The notes beneath the pieces are model-generated. The model was not told the origin of the DNA. It was given only the letters and a program-made list of their open reading frames with translations, and ran no database searches. A stretch of DNA of 29,240 nucleotides from CAXXIC01 sp964534355 (GTDB lineage: Bacteria > Bacteroidota > Bacteroidia > Bacteroidales > UBA7332), in contig CAZHNZ010000044.1 in NCBI GenBank assembly GCA_964534355.1, positions 1 to 29,240 on the forward strand. The letters run 5' to 3'. The translations under genes and the position numbers were made by a program. Shown here one piece after another: positions 1 to 6,853 of this stretch (position 1 is its first letter; the number at the start of each line of letters is the position of its first letter).

Positions 1-11
1 GAGGATGCAAA

Positions 12-72
12 AATACACTAATCTAACGAAGAACAGGCAAAAATAGTGTTCAAATCGTTAAATTAGTGTATT
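12..72 (-). terminator. Long hairpin terminator downstream of guaB
   Basis: Positions 12-29 and 55-72 are inverted repeats matching at 17 of 18 positions. Inside the 25-nt loop, GAACA (31-35) and TGTTC (47-51) form a second short stem. Read on the minus strand, the structure lies just after the guaB stop and is followed by a T-rich run, as expected of an intrinsic terminator. No gene is visible in 1-95. Confidence 0.7.
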
Positions 73-95
73 ATATATCGAGAATAGCTCAGTTT

Positions 96-1571
96 TTACT
101 CACCGCGGCTGTAATTGGGTGCCTCCTGAGTGATAGAGACATCGTGCGGATGGCTTTCGGCCACACCGGCATTGGTGATGCGGGTAAATTTAGCTTTGTG
201 CAGCGCATTAATATCGCCGGCACCACAGTAGCCCATACCGGCACGCAGACCACCCACCAACTGATAAACCACTTCGAAAAGTGAACCTTTGAACGGCACG
301 CGGGCAGCAATACCTTCGGGAACAAGCTTTTTCACATCATCCTCTGTATCCTGAAAATAGCGATCCTTCGAACCTTTTTGCATGGCGTCGATAGAACCCA
401 TTCCGCGATATGATTTGAATTTACGACCGTTGAAGATAATGGTTTCGCCCGGCGACTCTTCCACACCGGCAATCAATCCGCCCACCATGATAGAGTATCC
501 ACCGGCAGCAAGCGCCTTCACAATATCGCCCGAATAGCGAATACCGCCATCGGCAATAAGGGGCACCCCTGTACCTTCGAGAGCCTTGGCCACATCGTAA
601 ATAGCCGAAAGCTGAGGCACACCCACACCGGCAATCACACGGGTGGTACAGATAGAACCCGGTCCGATGCCCACTTTCACCGCATCAGCACCCGCTTCGG
701 CAAGCATTTTTGCAGCAGCTCCGGTGGCTATGTTTCCAACCACGACATCGAGGTTAGGATATTTTGCTTTCACTTCTTTGAGTTTATCCACCACCCCTTT
801 TGAATCACCGTGAGCGGTATCAATCACAATAGCATCCACGCCGGCTTCAACAAGAGCATCTACACGCTCCATAGTTTCGGGTGTTACACCTACTCCCGCA
901 GCCACACGAAGACGACCTTTGCTATCTTTGCAGGCCATTGGCTTATCTTTTGCTTTGGTGATATCTTTGTAAGTAACAAGCCCTACAAGTTTTCCGTCTT
1001 TATCGAGAACGGGCAGTTTTTCAATTTTGTAGTTTTGCAAAATTTCGGCAGCCGCTTCGAGATCTGTCGATTGATTGGTAGTCACGAGGTTCTCTTTGGT
1101 CATCACCTCGTCGATGGTTTTGCTGAAATTACGTTCGAAACGAAGGTCGCGGTTTGTAACAATACCCACAAGCTGCATATTGTCATCCACTACGGGAATA
1201 CCACCAATTTTGTATTCGGCCATCAGCGCCAAAGCATCCGATACGGTAGAGCCACAACGAATGGTAACGGGGTCGTAAATCATCCCATTTTCGGCCCGTT
1301 TCACAATGTGTACCTGTTTGGCCTGTTCGGCGATGGTCATATTTTTATGAATAACGCCAATGCCGCCTTCGCGCGCCATAGCGATAGCCAATTTTGCTTC
1401 GGTAACGGTATCCATGGCCGCCGAAACAAGAGGAATATTCATTTTAATGTTACGTGAAAAACGAGTTGACAAGTCAACGTTGCGCGGAAGAACTTCCGAA
1501 TAAGATGGGATGAGCAGAACGTCGTCGAAGGTGAGTCCGTCCATGATTACTTTATCTGCAATAAATGACAT
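96..1571 (-). CDS. guaB: Inosine-5'-monophosphate dehydrogenase
   Basis: Cytoplasmic enzyme that oxidises IMP to XMP with NAD+, the committed step of guanine nucleotide synthesis. The 491-residue length is normal for the bacterial enzyme. The N-terminal segment (LTFDDVLLIPSYSEVLP) opens the TIM barrel. Two CBS domains are inserted at about residues 95-205. The catalytic loop GPGSICTTR carries the nucleophile Cys308, and the GGIRYSGD and GMGS phosphate-binding segments are present. The start at 1571 agrees with the family N-terminus. A -7 element (TAAATTTG on the minus strand, 1607-1600) lies about 30 nt upstream. It is monocistronic here and ends in a hairpin. Identification is secure. Confidence 0.98.
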   Translation of the reverse strand: MSFIADKVIMDGLTFDDVLLIPSYSEVLPRNVDLSTRFSRNIKMNIPLVSAAMDTVTEAKLAIAMAREGGIGVIHKNMTIAEQAKQVHIVKRAENGMIYDPVTIRCGSTVSDALALMAEYKIGGIPVVDDNMQLVGIVTNRDLRFERNFSKTIDEVMTKENLVTTNQSTDLEAAAEILQNYKIEKLPVLDKDGKLVGLVTYKDITKAKDKPMACKDSKGRLRVAAGVGVTPETMERVDALVEAGVDAIVIDTAHGDSKGVVDKLKEVKAKYPNLDVVVGNIATGAAAKMLAEAGADAVKVGIGPGSICTTRVIAGVGVPQLSAIYDVAKALEGTGVPLIADGGIRYSGDIVKALAAGGYSIMVGGLIAGVEESPGETIIFNGRKFKSYRGMGSIDAMQKGSKDRYFQDTEDDVKKLVPEGIAARVPFKGSLFEVVYQLVGGLRAGMGYCGAGDINALHKAKFTRITNAGVAESHPHDVSITQEAPNYSRGE

Positions 1572-1599
1572 AGTATATGCGTTTTGAATTTATTGCGTG

Positions 1600-1607
1600 C
1601 AAATTTA
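1600..1607 (-). promoter_or_regulatory. Probable guaB -7 promoter element
   Basis: The minus strand reads TAAATTTG, matching the Bacteroidota TAnnTTTG -7 consensus, 29-36 nt before the guaB ATG. I see no good -33 TTTG at the usual 19-21 bp spacing, so this is a partial match. Confidence 0.5.
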
Positions 1608-1763
1608 ATCAATTTTCCTGACATTAAGCGGTAACAGACGTAATTTTTTGATTATTCCAAACAATTGACTAAAAGAGCTGCTTATCACAAATATTGTTAA
1701 GTCGGTATCAACTAGCAGAATATTGATTAATTTCGCAATACCAAATTTTAAAACAATAAGAAA

Positions 1764-2006
1764 ATGAAAAAATTGATAGTATCCCTGTTCGTAGCTGCAT
1801 TGGTATTGGCCCCTGCCGCTTCATTTGCACAAGATGCAAAACCTGCTGCCAAGACTGAGTCTTGCTGCAAAAAAGAAGGCAAAGACAAAAAAGCATGCTG
1901 CAAAGATGCCAAAGACAAAAAAGGCTGTGGCGATAAAAAAGAAGGTTGCGGCGAAAAGAAAAGCAGCTGTTGTAGTGGTGAAAAGAAAGCTGCCGAAAAG
2001 AAATAA
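1764..2006 (+). CDS. Small exported Cys/Lys-rich protein, putative metal(loid)-binding
   Basis: An 80-residue protein of no family I can name. Residues 1-22 form a clean Sec signal peptide (MKKLIVSLFVAALVL then PAASFAQ, with cleavage likely after AFA). The mature part of about 57 residues is mostly Lys, Cys, Gly, Glu and Asp. It carries three CC pairs and two single Cys in loosely repeated blocks (SCCKKEGKDKK, ACCKDAKDKK, GCGDKKEGCGEKK, SSCCSG). Cysteine pairs on a flexible charged backbone suggest binding of soft metal or metalloid ions outside the cytoplasm; this is inference. It is convergent with the ars operon and separated from it by a shared terminator. The upstream element TAATTTCG (1728-1735) is one base off the -7 consensus. 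Confidence 0.75.
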   Translation: MKKLIVSLFVAALVLAPAASFAQDAKPAAKTESCCKKEGKDKKACCKDAKDKKGCGDKKEGCGEKKSSCCSGEKKAAEKK

Positions 2007-2030
2007 TTTTTCGCAACTGACACATATTGA

Positions 2031-2064
2031 AAAGAGGCTGACTCATTGTTGAGACAGCCTCTTT
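2031..2064. terminator. Bidirectional intrinsic terminator
   Basis: A perfect 10-bp stem (AAAGAGGCTG at 2031-2040 with CAGCCTCTTT at 2055-2064) continues past an A-A mismatch into CTCA/TGAG (2042-2045 with 2050-2053) around a TTGT loop. A T-run follows on the plus strand and an A-run precedes it, so it can end both the small Cys-rich gene and the convergent acr3. Confidence 0.9.
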
Positions 2065-2077
2065 TTTTGTGCGTTTA

Positions 2078-3139
2078 TTAAAACAATTTCTTTTTAAAGA
2101 GAAAGGCAAGATTGACCAACGCAATCATAACAGGCACCTCCACAAGCGGGCCGATGACTGCGGCAAATGCTTCGCCCGAATTGATACCAAAAACGGCAAT
2201 AGCCACTGCAATAGCCAATTCGAAATTGTTGCTCGCAGCCGTGAATGAGAGCGTTGTTGCCTGCTCATAACTGGCCCCGGCCTTTTTACTCATATAAAAT
2301 GAGCCGATAAACATTATGATAAAATAGACAAGCAACGGCACAGCAATCAGCACCACATCCATCGGAATTTTAACGATATACTCTCCTTTGAGCGAGAACA
2401 TGACCACGATAGTAAAGAGCAGAGCTATGAGCGTGAGCGGACTGATTTGGGGAATAAAGCGGGTATGATACCACTCTTTGCTTTTCAGCCTGACAAGGAT
2501 GAAACGGGTAAGAAATCCGGCAATAAACGGTATACCAAGATAGATAAAAACGCTTTCGGCAATCTGCCCGATGGTAATTTGAGCCACGGCATCGCTCGTG
2601 GGAATGCCAAACCACGCCGGCGCAACGGCAATAAAAAACCACGCATAGACCGAAAAGAACAGCACCTGAAATATACTGTTGAAGGCGACCAACCCGGCGG
2701 CGTATTGCGTGTCGCCTTTTGCGAGGTCGTTCCACACAATCACCATGGCAATGCATCGTGCCAAACCAATCAGAATAATTCCATACACATAGGGCAGATT
2801 GGCATTATTTTCTCCGGGGAAAAACCTGAAGAGCAGAACGGCAAGCGAGAACATCAGCACGGGCCCGAAAACCCAATTCTGAACCAACGATAAGGTGAGC
2901 ACTTTGGTATTGCGAAACACTTCGCCCAACTCTTCGTACTTCACCTTTGCCAATGGCGGGTACATCATCACAATCAATCCGATAGCAATCGGGATGTTCG
3001 TGGTGCCGGACGACAGACTGTTCCAAAATGCGGCGATGGACGGGAAAAGCCAACCGGACAAAACGCCTGCTCCCATCGCGAGAAAAATCCAAAGCGTGAG
3101 AAAACGGTCGGTGAATTTAAGTCTTTTATTTAAAGGCAT
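2078..3139 (-). CDS. acr3: Acr3-type arsenite efflux permease (ArsB role)
   Basis: Inner-membrane carrier that expels As(III) from the cytoplasm, driven by the proton motive force. The 353 residues form about ten hydrophobic helices, the normal Acr3 size (BART superfamily, unrelated to E. coli ArsB). Cys129 in the GLARCIAM helix and Glu307 in the SNNFELAIA helix correspond to residues conserved in characterised Acr3 proteins. Other family signatures are MMYPPLAKV and VIVWNDLAKGD. It is the last gene of arsR-arsC-arsM-acr3 and begins 5 nt after the arsM stop, so it is probably translationally coupled. The shared terminator at 2031-2064 ends the operon. Confidence 0.96.
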   Translation of the reverse strand: MPLNKRLKFTDRFLTLWIFLAMGAGVLSGWLFPSIAAFWNSLSSGTTNIPIAIGLIVMMYPPLAKVKYEELGEVFRNTKVLTLSLVQNWVFGPVLMFSLAVLLFRFFPGENNANLPYVYGIILIGLARCIAMVIVWNDLAKGDTQYAAGLVAFNSIFQVLFFSVYAWFFIAVAPAWFGIPTSDAVAQITIGQIAESVFIYLGIPFIAGFLTRFILVRLKSKEWYHTRFIPQISPLTLIALLFTIVVMFSLKGEYIVKIPMDVVLIAVPLLVYFIIMFIGSFYMSKKAGASYEQATTLSFTAASNNFELAIAVAIAVFGINSGEAFAAVIGPLVEVPVMIALVNLAFLFKKKLF

Positions 3140-3144
3140 ATATT

Positions 3145-3948
3145 TTATTTTTTAGCTGAGATTGTAATGCTTATGATTCCAATATCTCCATTTGCAAAAC
3201 TTTCCATTTCTTCTTTTTGCATATAGTTCAGCAGAACATTTTCGGGAATAGAAATCACTTTTTCTTTGTGAATAAGAATATCCCTGAATTTCTGTTTTCG
3301 TATTATCGCCAAATAGTCGTCGATGCTACTTGCGCCCGAAACACAGCCGACATACATTTCTGCATCTTTTTGTAACTTTTCAGGCAAAGAACCTTTAATC
3401 ACCACATCTGAAACACAAAAATGGCCTTCGTGCTTTAACACACGATACATCTCTGAAAATGCTTTTTGTTTATCAGGCACTAAGTTCAGTACACAATTTG
3501 AGACTATCACATCAAAGGCATTGTCGGGCAGTGGCATTTTCTCAATATCACCCCGAATGAACTCCACATTTGCGTACCCCATTTTGGCATTATTGGCTCG
3601 CGATTTCTCAATCATAGCATCGGTAAAGTCAATCCCGGTTACTTTGCCATTCTCTCCCACAATGGCACGGGCAACAAAACAATCGTTTCCGGCACCACTG
3701 CCTAAATCGAGTACAGAGTCACCCTCTTTTATATTAGCAAATTGGGTAGGAATACCACACCCCAAACCTAAATCTGCTTCAGGGTTATGACCTTTGACGT
3801 TTGTATATTCGTCGCCAATCATACTAAATTCCATTTCACCGCAACATCCGGAAGCACCACAACAAGACGATTGTTTGTGAAGCAAACTTTGTTGAGCTAT
3901 TTTTCCATACTTTTTCTGAACAACTAATTTTAAATCATTTGGTTTCAT
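3145..3948 (-). CDS. arsM: Arsenite S-adenosylmethionine methyltransferase
   Basis: Cytoplasmic enzyme that methylates As(III) with SAM to mono-, di- and trimethylated arsenicals. The Rossmann methyltransferase core starts with LDLGSGAGND (motif I, residues 80-89) and includes GIDFTDAMI and VEFIRGDIE. Three cysteines in family-typical settings, Cys64 (GLGCG), Cys152 (SNCVLNL) and Cys202 (GCVSGA), match the As(III)-binding triad of ArsM/AS3MT. An additional N-terminal cluster (SSCCGASGCCG, residues 27-37) may help bind arsenic. The start codon overlaps the arsC stop in an ATGA arrangement (3945-3948), indicating coupling. The 267-residue length is typical. Confidence 0.95.
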   Translation of the reverse strand: MKPNDLKLVVQKKYGKIAQQSLLHKQSSCCGASGCCGEMEFSMIGDEYTNVKGHNPEADLGLGCGIPTQFANIKEGDSVLDLGSGAGNDCFVARAIVGENGKVTGIDFTDAMIEKSRANNAKMGYANVEFIRGDIEKMPLPDNAFDVIVSNCVLNLVPDKQKAFSEMYRVLKHEGHFCVSDVVIKGSLPEKLQKDAEMYVGCVSGASSIDDYLAIIRKQKFRDILIHKEKVISIPENVLLNYMQKEEMESFANGDIGIISITISAKK

Positions 3949-4370
3949 AGCTGCGTTTTAATTTTTTCGAGATAAAACTGATAAAATCCCTCTTTGATCT
4001 GATCGCGAACGCGGATAAATTCGCTCCAAATGTATTCGTCGGTGCCGATGACGTGGCTGGGATCGTCGTACCCCATGTGCAGGCGATGTTTTACTTTTCC
4101 GAAAAAGGCAGGACACTCTTCGTTAGCCCCCCCACACACGGTGATGACGTAGTCCCACTCCTCGTTAAGGTATTTCTCCACAGAGTCGGAAGTGTGGTTA
4201 CTGATGTCTATTCCGGCATCCTTCATGGCTGCAACGGCTTTTTGGTTGAGACGGCCTGCGGCCTGTGTACCGGCCGAGCAAACAGTGATGCCGGCATCAA
4301 ACGATTGAAGAAAGCCGTGCGCCATCTGGCTGCGGCAACTGTTTCCTGTACAAAGAATTAATACTTTCAT
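3945..4370 (-). CDS. arsC: Arsenate reductase, low-molecular-weight phosphatase type
   Basis: Reduces arsenate to arsenite in the cytoplasm so that Acr3 and ArsM can act on it. The 141 residues start with the P-loop C7-TGNSC-R13 (CX5R) of the LMW-phosphatase fold. Cys79 and Cys86 in VCGGANEEC provide the relay pair of thioredoxin-coupled arsenate reductases, and YDDPSH carries the general-acid Asp loop. It is therefore the Staphylococcus/Bacillus class, not the glutaredoxin class. It lies 41 nt after arsR and overlaps arsM by 4 nt. Confidence 0.95.
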   Translation of the reverse strand: MKVLILCTGNSCRSQMAHGFLQSFDAGITVCSAGTQAAGRLNQKAVAAMKDAGIDISNHTSDSVEKYLNEEWDYVITVCGGANEECPAFFGKVKHRLHMGYDDPSHVIGTDEYIWSEFIRVRDQIKEGFYQFYLEKIKTQL

Positions 4371-4411
4371 AACTTATTGATTTTGAACTTATAATTAATC
4401 AGAAACTGAAA

Positions 4412-4747
4412 TCAGCACATGGTTTCGCAATCGACTCCGGCTGATTGTATCCGGGCAAAAAACGCATCGAACTTGCTCAGGTAGCCGCTGATGGATGTGC
4501 CACAGAGGCAATAATTGATTTTCAGCCCGTCTATCTCTCCATGGATAAGCCCCATGTCGCGCAACTCTTTGAGGTGCTGCGAGACGGTGGTGCGGCTCAG
4601 GGGAAGTTTGTCGGATATATCGCCCGATATGCAGGTTTTGGCTTCGGCTAGGTATTTGAGTATCGCCAAACGGGCAGGGTGAGATATCACGCGGGCAAAA
4701 TCGGCCAACTCCTGCAACTCTTTGTCAAAATTTTCGTTTTTTCGCAT
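4412..4747 (-). CDS. arsR: ArsR-family arsenic-responsive repressor (first locus)
   Basis: Winged-helix repressor of the ArsR/SmtB family, 111 residues from the chosen start MRKNENFDKELQ. The DNA-recognition region reads SDKLPLSRTTVSQHLKELRDMGL. Candidate As(III)-binding cysteines occur near the helix-turn-helix (TCISGD), in CLCG and at the C-terminus (DCETMC). The classical E. coli CVCDL motif is absent, so the sensing site is of another type. An in-frame ATG at 4780 would give 122 residues, but the promoter -7 element and operator lie between the two starts, so 4747 is preferred. It leads the operon and should autoregulate it. Confidence 0.93.
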   Translation of the reverse strand: MRKNENFDKELQELADFARVISHPARLAILKYLAEAKTCISGDISDKLPLSRTTVSQHLKELRDMGLIHGEIDGLKINYCLCGTSISGYLSKFDAFFARIQSAGVDCETMC

Positions 4748-4760
4748 GTGATTATGTTTT

Positions 4761-4798
4761 ATGTCGCAAACATACGACATATTTGTATATCAAGCAAA
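4761..4798 (-). promoter_or_regulatory. Promoter and operator of the first ars operon
   Basis: On the minus strand, TTTG (4798-4795) and TATGTTTG (4774-4767) are separated by 20 bp, a full match to the Bacteroidota -33/-7 promoter. The -7 octamer is exactly the spacer of a perfect inverted repeat ATGTCG-N8-CGACAT (4761-4780). A repressor dimer bound here would cover the -7 element, so this is the likely ArsR operator. The transcript would begin near 4760, just ahead of the ATG at 4747. Confidence 0.88.
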
Positions 4799-5005
4799 TA
4801 AATGGCATTAAATTTCTGTTACATTTCAAATTGGAAAGATGTGTTTCGGAACAGACAAGTTGACGGTATCGTGTTGAGAAATGGATTTTGAGGAATTTAA
4901 CTGACTAGAATTGAAATAAAACCAATAATAAACATATATAATCCTCTTTTTCTGCTATTTACAATACACAAACAATCTATTTATATATTATACAGTACTA
5001 CTAAT

Positions 5006-5097
5006 TACATTTTTTACACGATATAAATGTAGTTACAACACACTTTTTACGCGTAATAAGTGTTATGCTAGTACACTTTTTACAAGATAAAAGTGTA
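5006..5097. repeat. Three phased palindromes upstream of the ATPase gene
   Basis: Three related inverted repeats lie side by side. They are TACATTT/AAATGTA (5006-5031), a 24-bp near-perfect palindrome ACACTTTTTACG/CGTAATAAGTGT (5040-5063) and TACACTTTT/AAAAGTGTA (5072-5097). Their centres are at 5018.5, 5051.5 and 5084.5, so the spacing is exactly 33 bp, about three helical turns. All share a core resembling ACxCTTTTTAC. The third abuts the -7 element of the downstream gene. This looks like a cooperative operator array; the binding protein is unknown. The rest of 4781-5005 is AT-rich with no gene visible. Confidence 0.8.
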
Positions 5098-5103
5098 TAT
5101 TTG
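5096..5103 (+). promoter_or_regulatory. -7 element of the ATPase gene
   Basis: TATATTTG matches TAnnTTTG and sits 25-32 nt before the ATG at 5128. Its first two bases overlap the right arm of the third palindrome, so occupation of that palindrome would block it. No convincing -33 element is seen. Confidence 0.6.
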
Positions 5104-5127
5104 CAACATAAAATACAAGATACAGCT

Positions 5128-6420
5128 ATGAAAAGAGATAAACTGAAAGAGCTGCAAGCCTGGAAAACGAGCAATTTGCGAAAACCATTGATCGTGCGGG
5201 GCGCACGACAAGTTGGAAAAACATGGTTGTTGAAGGAATTTGGTAAAACCGCTTTCAGCAAATGTGTCTATATAAATTTTGAGGATACGCCACAATTGCA
5301 ATCGTTGTTTAAAACTGATTTCAACATAAAACGGATCATCACTACACTGGAAATAAGTAGTCAGACAAGCATAACGGCAGGTGATACACTGATTATACTG
5401 GACGAAATACAAGAAGCCGAGAGAGGAATAACGGTTTTAAAATATTTCTGCGAAAATGCGCCCGAATACCATGTTGTGGCTGCCGGATCGCTATTGGGGA
5501 TAGCATTTCACCGGCACGAGTCGTTTCCGGTAGGCAAGGTAGATTTTATAGATTTACACCCGATGTCGTTTACCGAGTTTTTGACCGCAGCAGGTGAGGA
5601 ACGACTTTCGGAAGTACTTCAAGAAAAGGACTGGGGTACATTGCAGATTTTCAGAAACAGGCTGACAGAGATGCTGAGATATTACTTTTATGTGGGTGGA
5701 CTGCCGGAAGTGGTACAAACATATATTGATACCAACGATTTCGGAAAAGTAAGGACGGTTCAGAACAGAATATTGCTGTCGTACGAAGGCGATTTTTCGA
5801 AACACGCGCCCTACGAGATTGTGCCGCGCATCCGTATGGTATGGCAAAGCATTGTGGCACAACTGGCCAAAGAGAACAAAAAGTTTATTTACGGTCAGAT
5901 ACGGGAAGGTGCGAGAGCCAAAGACTTTGAGTTGGCAATACAATGGCTGACAGATTCGGGGCTTCTGCTGAAATGCAACAAGATAACCAAACCCGAAATA
6001 CCACTGATTGCTTTCCACGATTTATCGGCATTTAAGCTATATCTGCACGATGTGGGTTTGCTGCTGGCGATGTCGGGCATAGATAGCAGTAGTATTATTG
6101 AAGGAAATGCTTTGTTTGCTCAATTTAATGGCGCAATAGCCGAACAGTATGTGATGCAGCAACTGGCGCTTGAAAGCAACAGATACATCGGATACTGGAC
6201 CAATGACCGCAGCACATCGGAAGTCGATTTTGTGGTACAGGTGGAAGGAAAAGTGATTCCGATTGAGGTTAAATCGGGTGAAAACCTGAAAGCGAAAAGC
6301 TTTAAGCTATTCTGCGAAAAATATGGACCGAAAGGCGCTGTACGGACATCATTGGCCGATTATAAAGAAGAGAGTTGGATGACGAATGTACCGCTTTGGG
6401 TTATCGGGGTTTATTTGTGA
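5128..6420 (+). CDS. ATP-binding protein, AAA_14 plus DUF4143
   Basis: A 430-residue member of the AAA_14/DUF4143 ATPases, common and often multicopy in Bacteroidota but mostly without known function. Walker A is GARQVGKT (residues 25-32) and Walker B is LIILDE (88-93), followed by a sensor-like AAGSLLG and the family signature HPMSFTEFL. The C-terminal DUF4143 part holds GGLPEVV and a PD-(D/E)XK-like stretch (SEVDFVVQ then PIEVKSG). The in-frame upstream region is ruled out as coding because the ATG at 5128 follows the -7 element, and an earlier start would lie inside the palindromes. It stands alone. Physiological role unknown. Confidence 0.9.
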   Translation: MKRDKLKELQAWKTSNLRKPLIVRGARQVGKTWLLKEFGKTAFSKCVYINFEDTPQLQSLFKTDFNIKRIITTLEISSQTSITAGDTLIILDEIQEAERGITVLKYFCENAPEYHVVAAGSLLGIAFHRHESFPVGKVDFIDLHPMSFTEFLTAAGEERLSEVLQEKDWGTLQIFRNRLTEMLRYYFYVGGLPEVVQTYIDTNDFGKVRTVQNRILLSYEGDFSKHAPYEIVPRIRMVWQSIVAQLAKENKKFIYGQIREGARAKDFELAIQWLTDSGLLLKCNKITKPEIPLIAFHDLSAFKLYLHDVGLLLAMSGIDSSSIIEGNALFAQFNGAIAEQYVMQQLALESNRYIGYWTNDRSTSEVDFVVQVEGKVIPIEVKSGENLKAKSFKLFCEKYGPKGAVRTSLADYKEESWMTNVPLWVIGVYL

Positions 6421-6440
6421 AGAAATTTTTGTCTAAAAAA

Positions 6441-6486
6441 ATAGGAACGCGGATGACCGCGGATTGGACGGATGAAAACGGATTGG
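6441..6486 (+). repeat. Dispersed GCGGAT-rich repeat, copy 1
   Basis: An intergenic stretch containing ACGCGGATGACCGC followed by GGATTGGACGGATGAAAAC. It matches copy 2 (6622-6665) with only a few differences, and a shorter relative lies at 17171-17196. It has no coding potential. I recall similar GCGGAT repeats scattered in other Bacteroidota genomes, but their function is unknown. Confidence 0.7.
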
Positions 6487-6621
6487 ACGCCGTTGTTGTT
6501 TTCTTCGAAAACGGGCGGTATGAGGTCGTTTTGAGTAAAATGGAAGGTTATTGATTACCGAAAAAGGAAAATCATTTTACATGATTCAAAATGAAAAAGA
6601 TATAATCTTTTCATCGAAAGA

Positions 6622-6665
6622 ATAGAAACGCGGATGACCGCAGATTGGACGGTTGAAAACGGATT
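6622..6665 (+). repeat. Dispersed GCGGAT-rich repeat, copy 2
   Basis: Second copy of the element at 6441-6486 in the same orientation, about 180 bp downstream. The region between (6487-6621) shows nothing recognisable. Both copies lie in the 433-bp gap between the ATPase gene and the U32 gene. Confidence 0.7.
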
Positions 6666-6680
6666 TTTGTATGCGACGAA

Positions 6681-6786
6681 ATGAGTGGTAACCTCGCGTG
6701 AGGGATAGCAGTGAAGAGCCCACAGCCCTGTATTTCAGGGCGAGGACTCGCAACGGATAGCCCGACCCCGTGGGGGCACGCCCATA
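6681..6786 (+). repeat. Structured intergenic repeat, copy A (degenerate)
   Basis: Shares with the copies at 10535-10680 and 21896-22024 the blocks CGCGxGAGGGATAG near its left end and GGATAGCCCGxCCCC near its right end, then a short C/G-rich hairpin (CCCCGTGGGGG). The middle is shortened and divergent, although CAGCCCTG/CAGGGC still forms a small stem. It lies just upstream of the U32 gene promoter. Confidence 0.7.
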
Positions 6787-6814
6787 TATTTTTTTTAATA
6801 CGGCGGGTTTTTAC

Positions 6815-6822
6815 TACTTTTG
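6815..6822 (+). promoter_or_regulatory. -7 element of the U32 gene
   Basis: TACTTTTG matches TAnnTTTG, 32 nt before the ATG at 6854. A clear -33 TTTG is not seen. Confidence 0.55.
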
Positions 6823-6853
6823 CAGTTTGTGATACGAATTTGAAAAGAAGGAA

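Noticed and set aside
810..1457. Plus-strand open frame within guaB
   Set aside because: Antisense shadow of a certain gene; composition is unlike a real protein.
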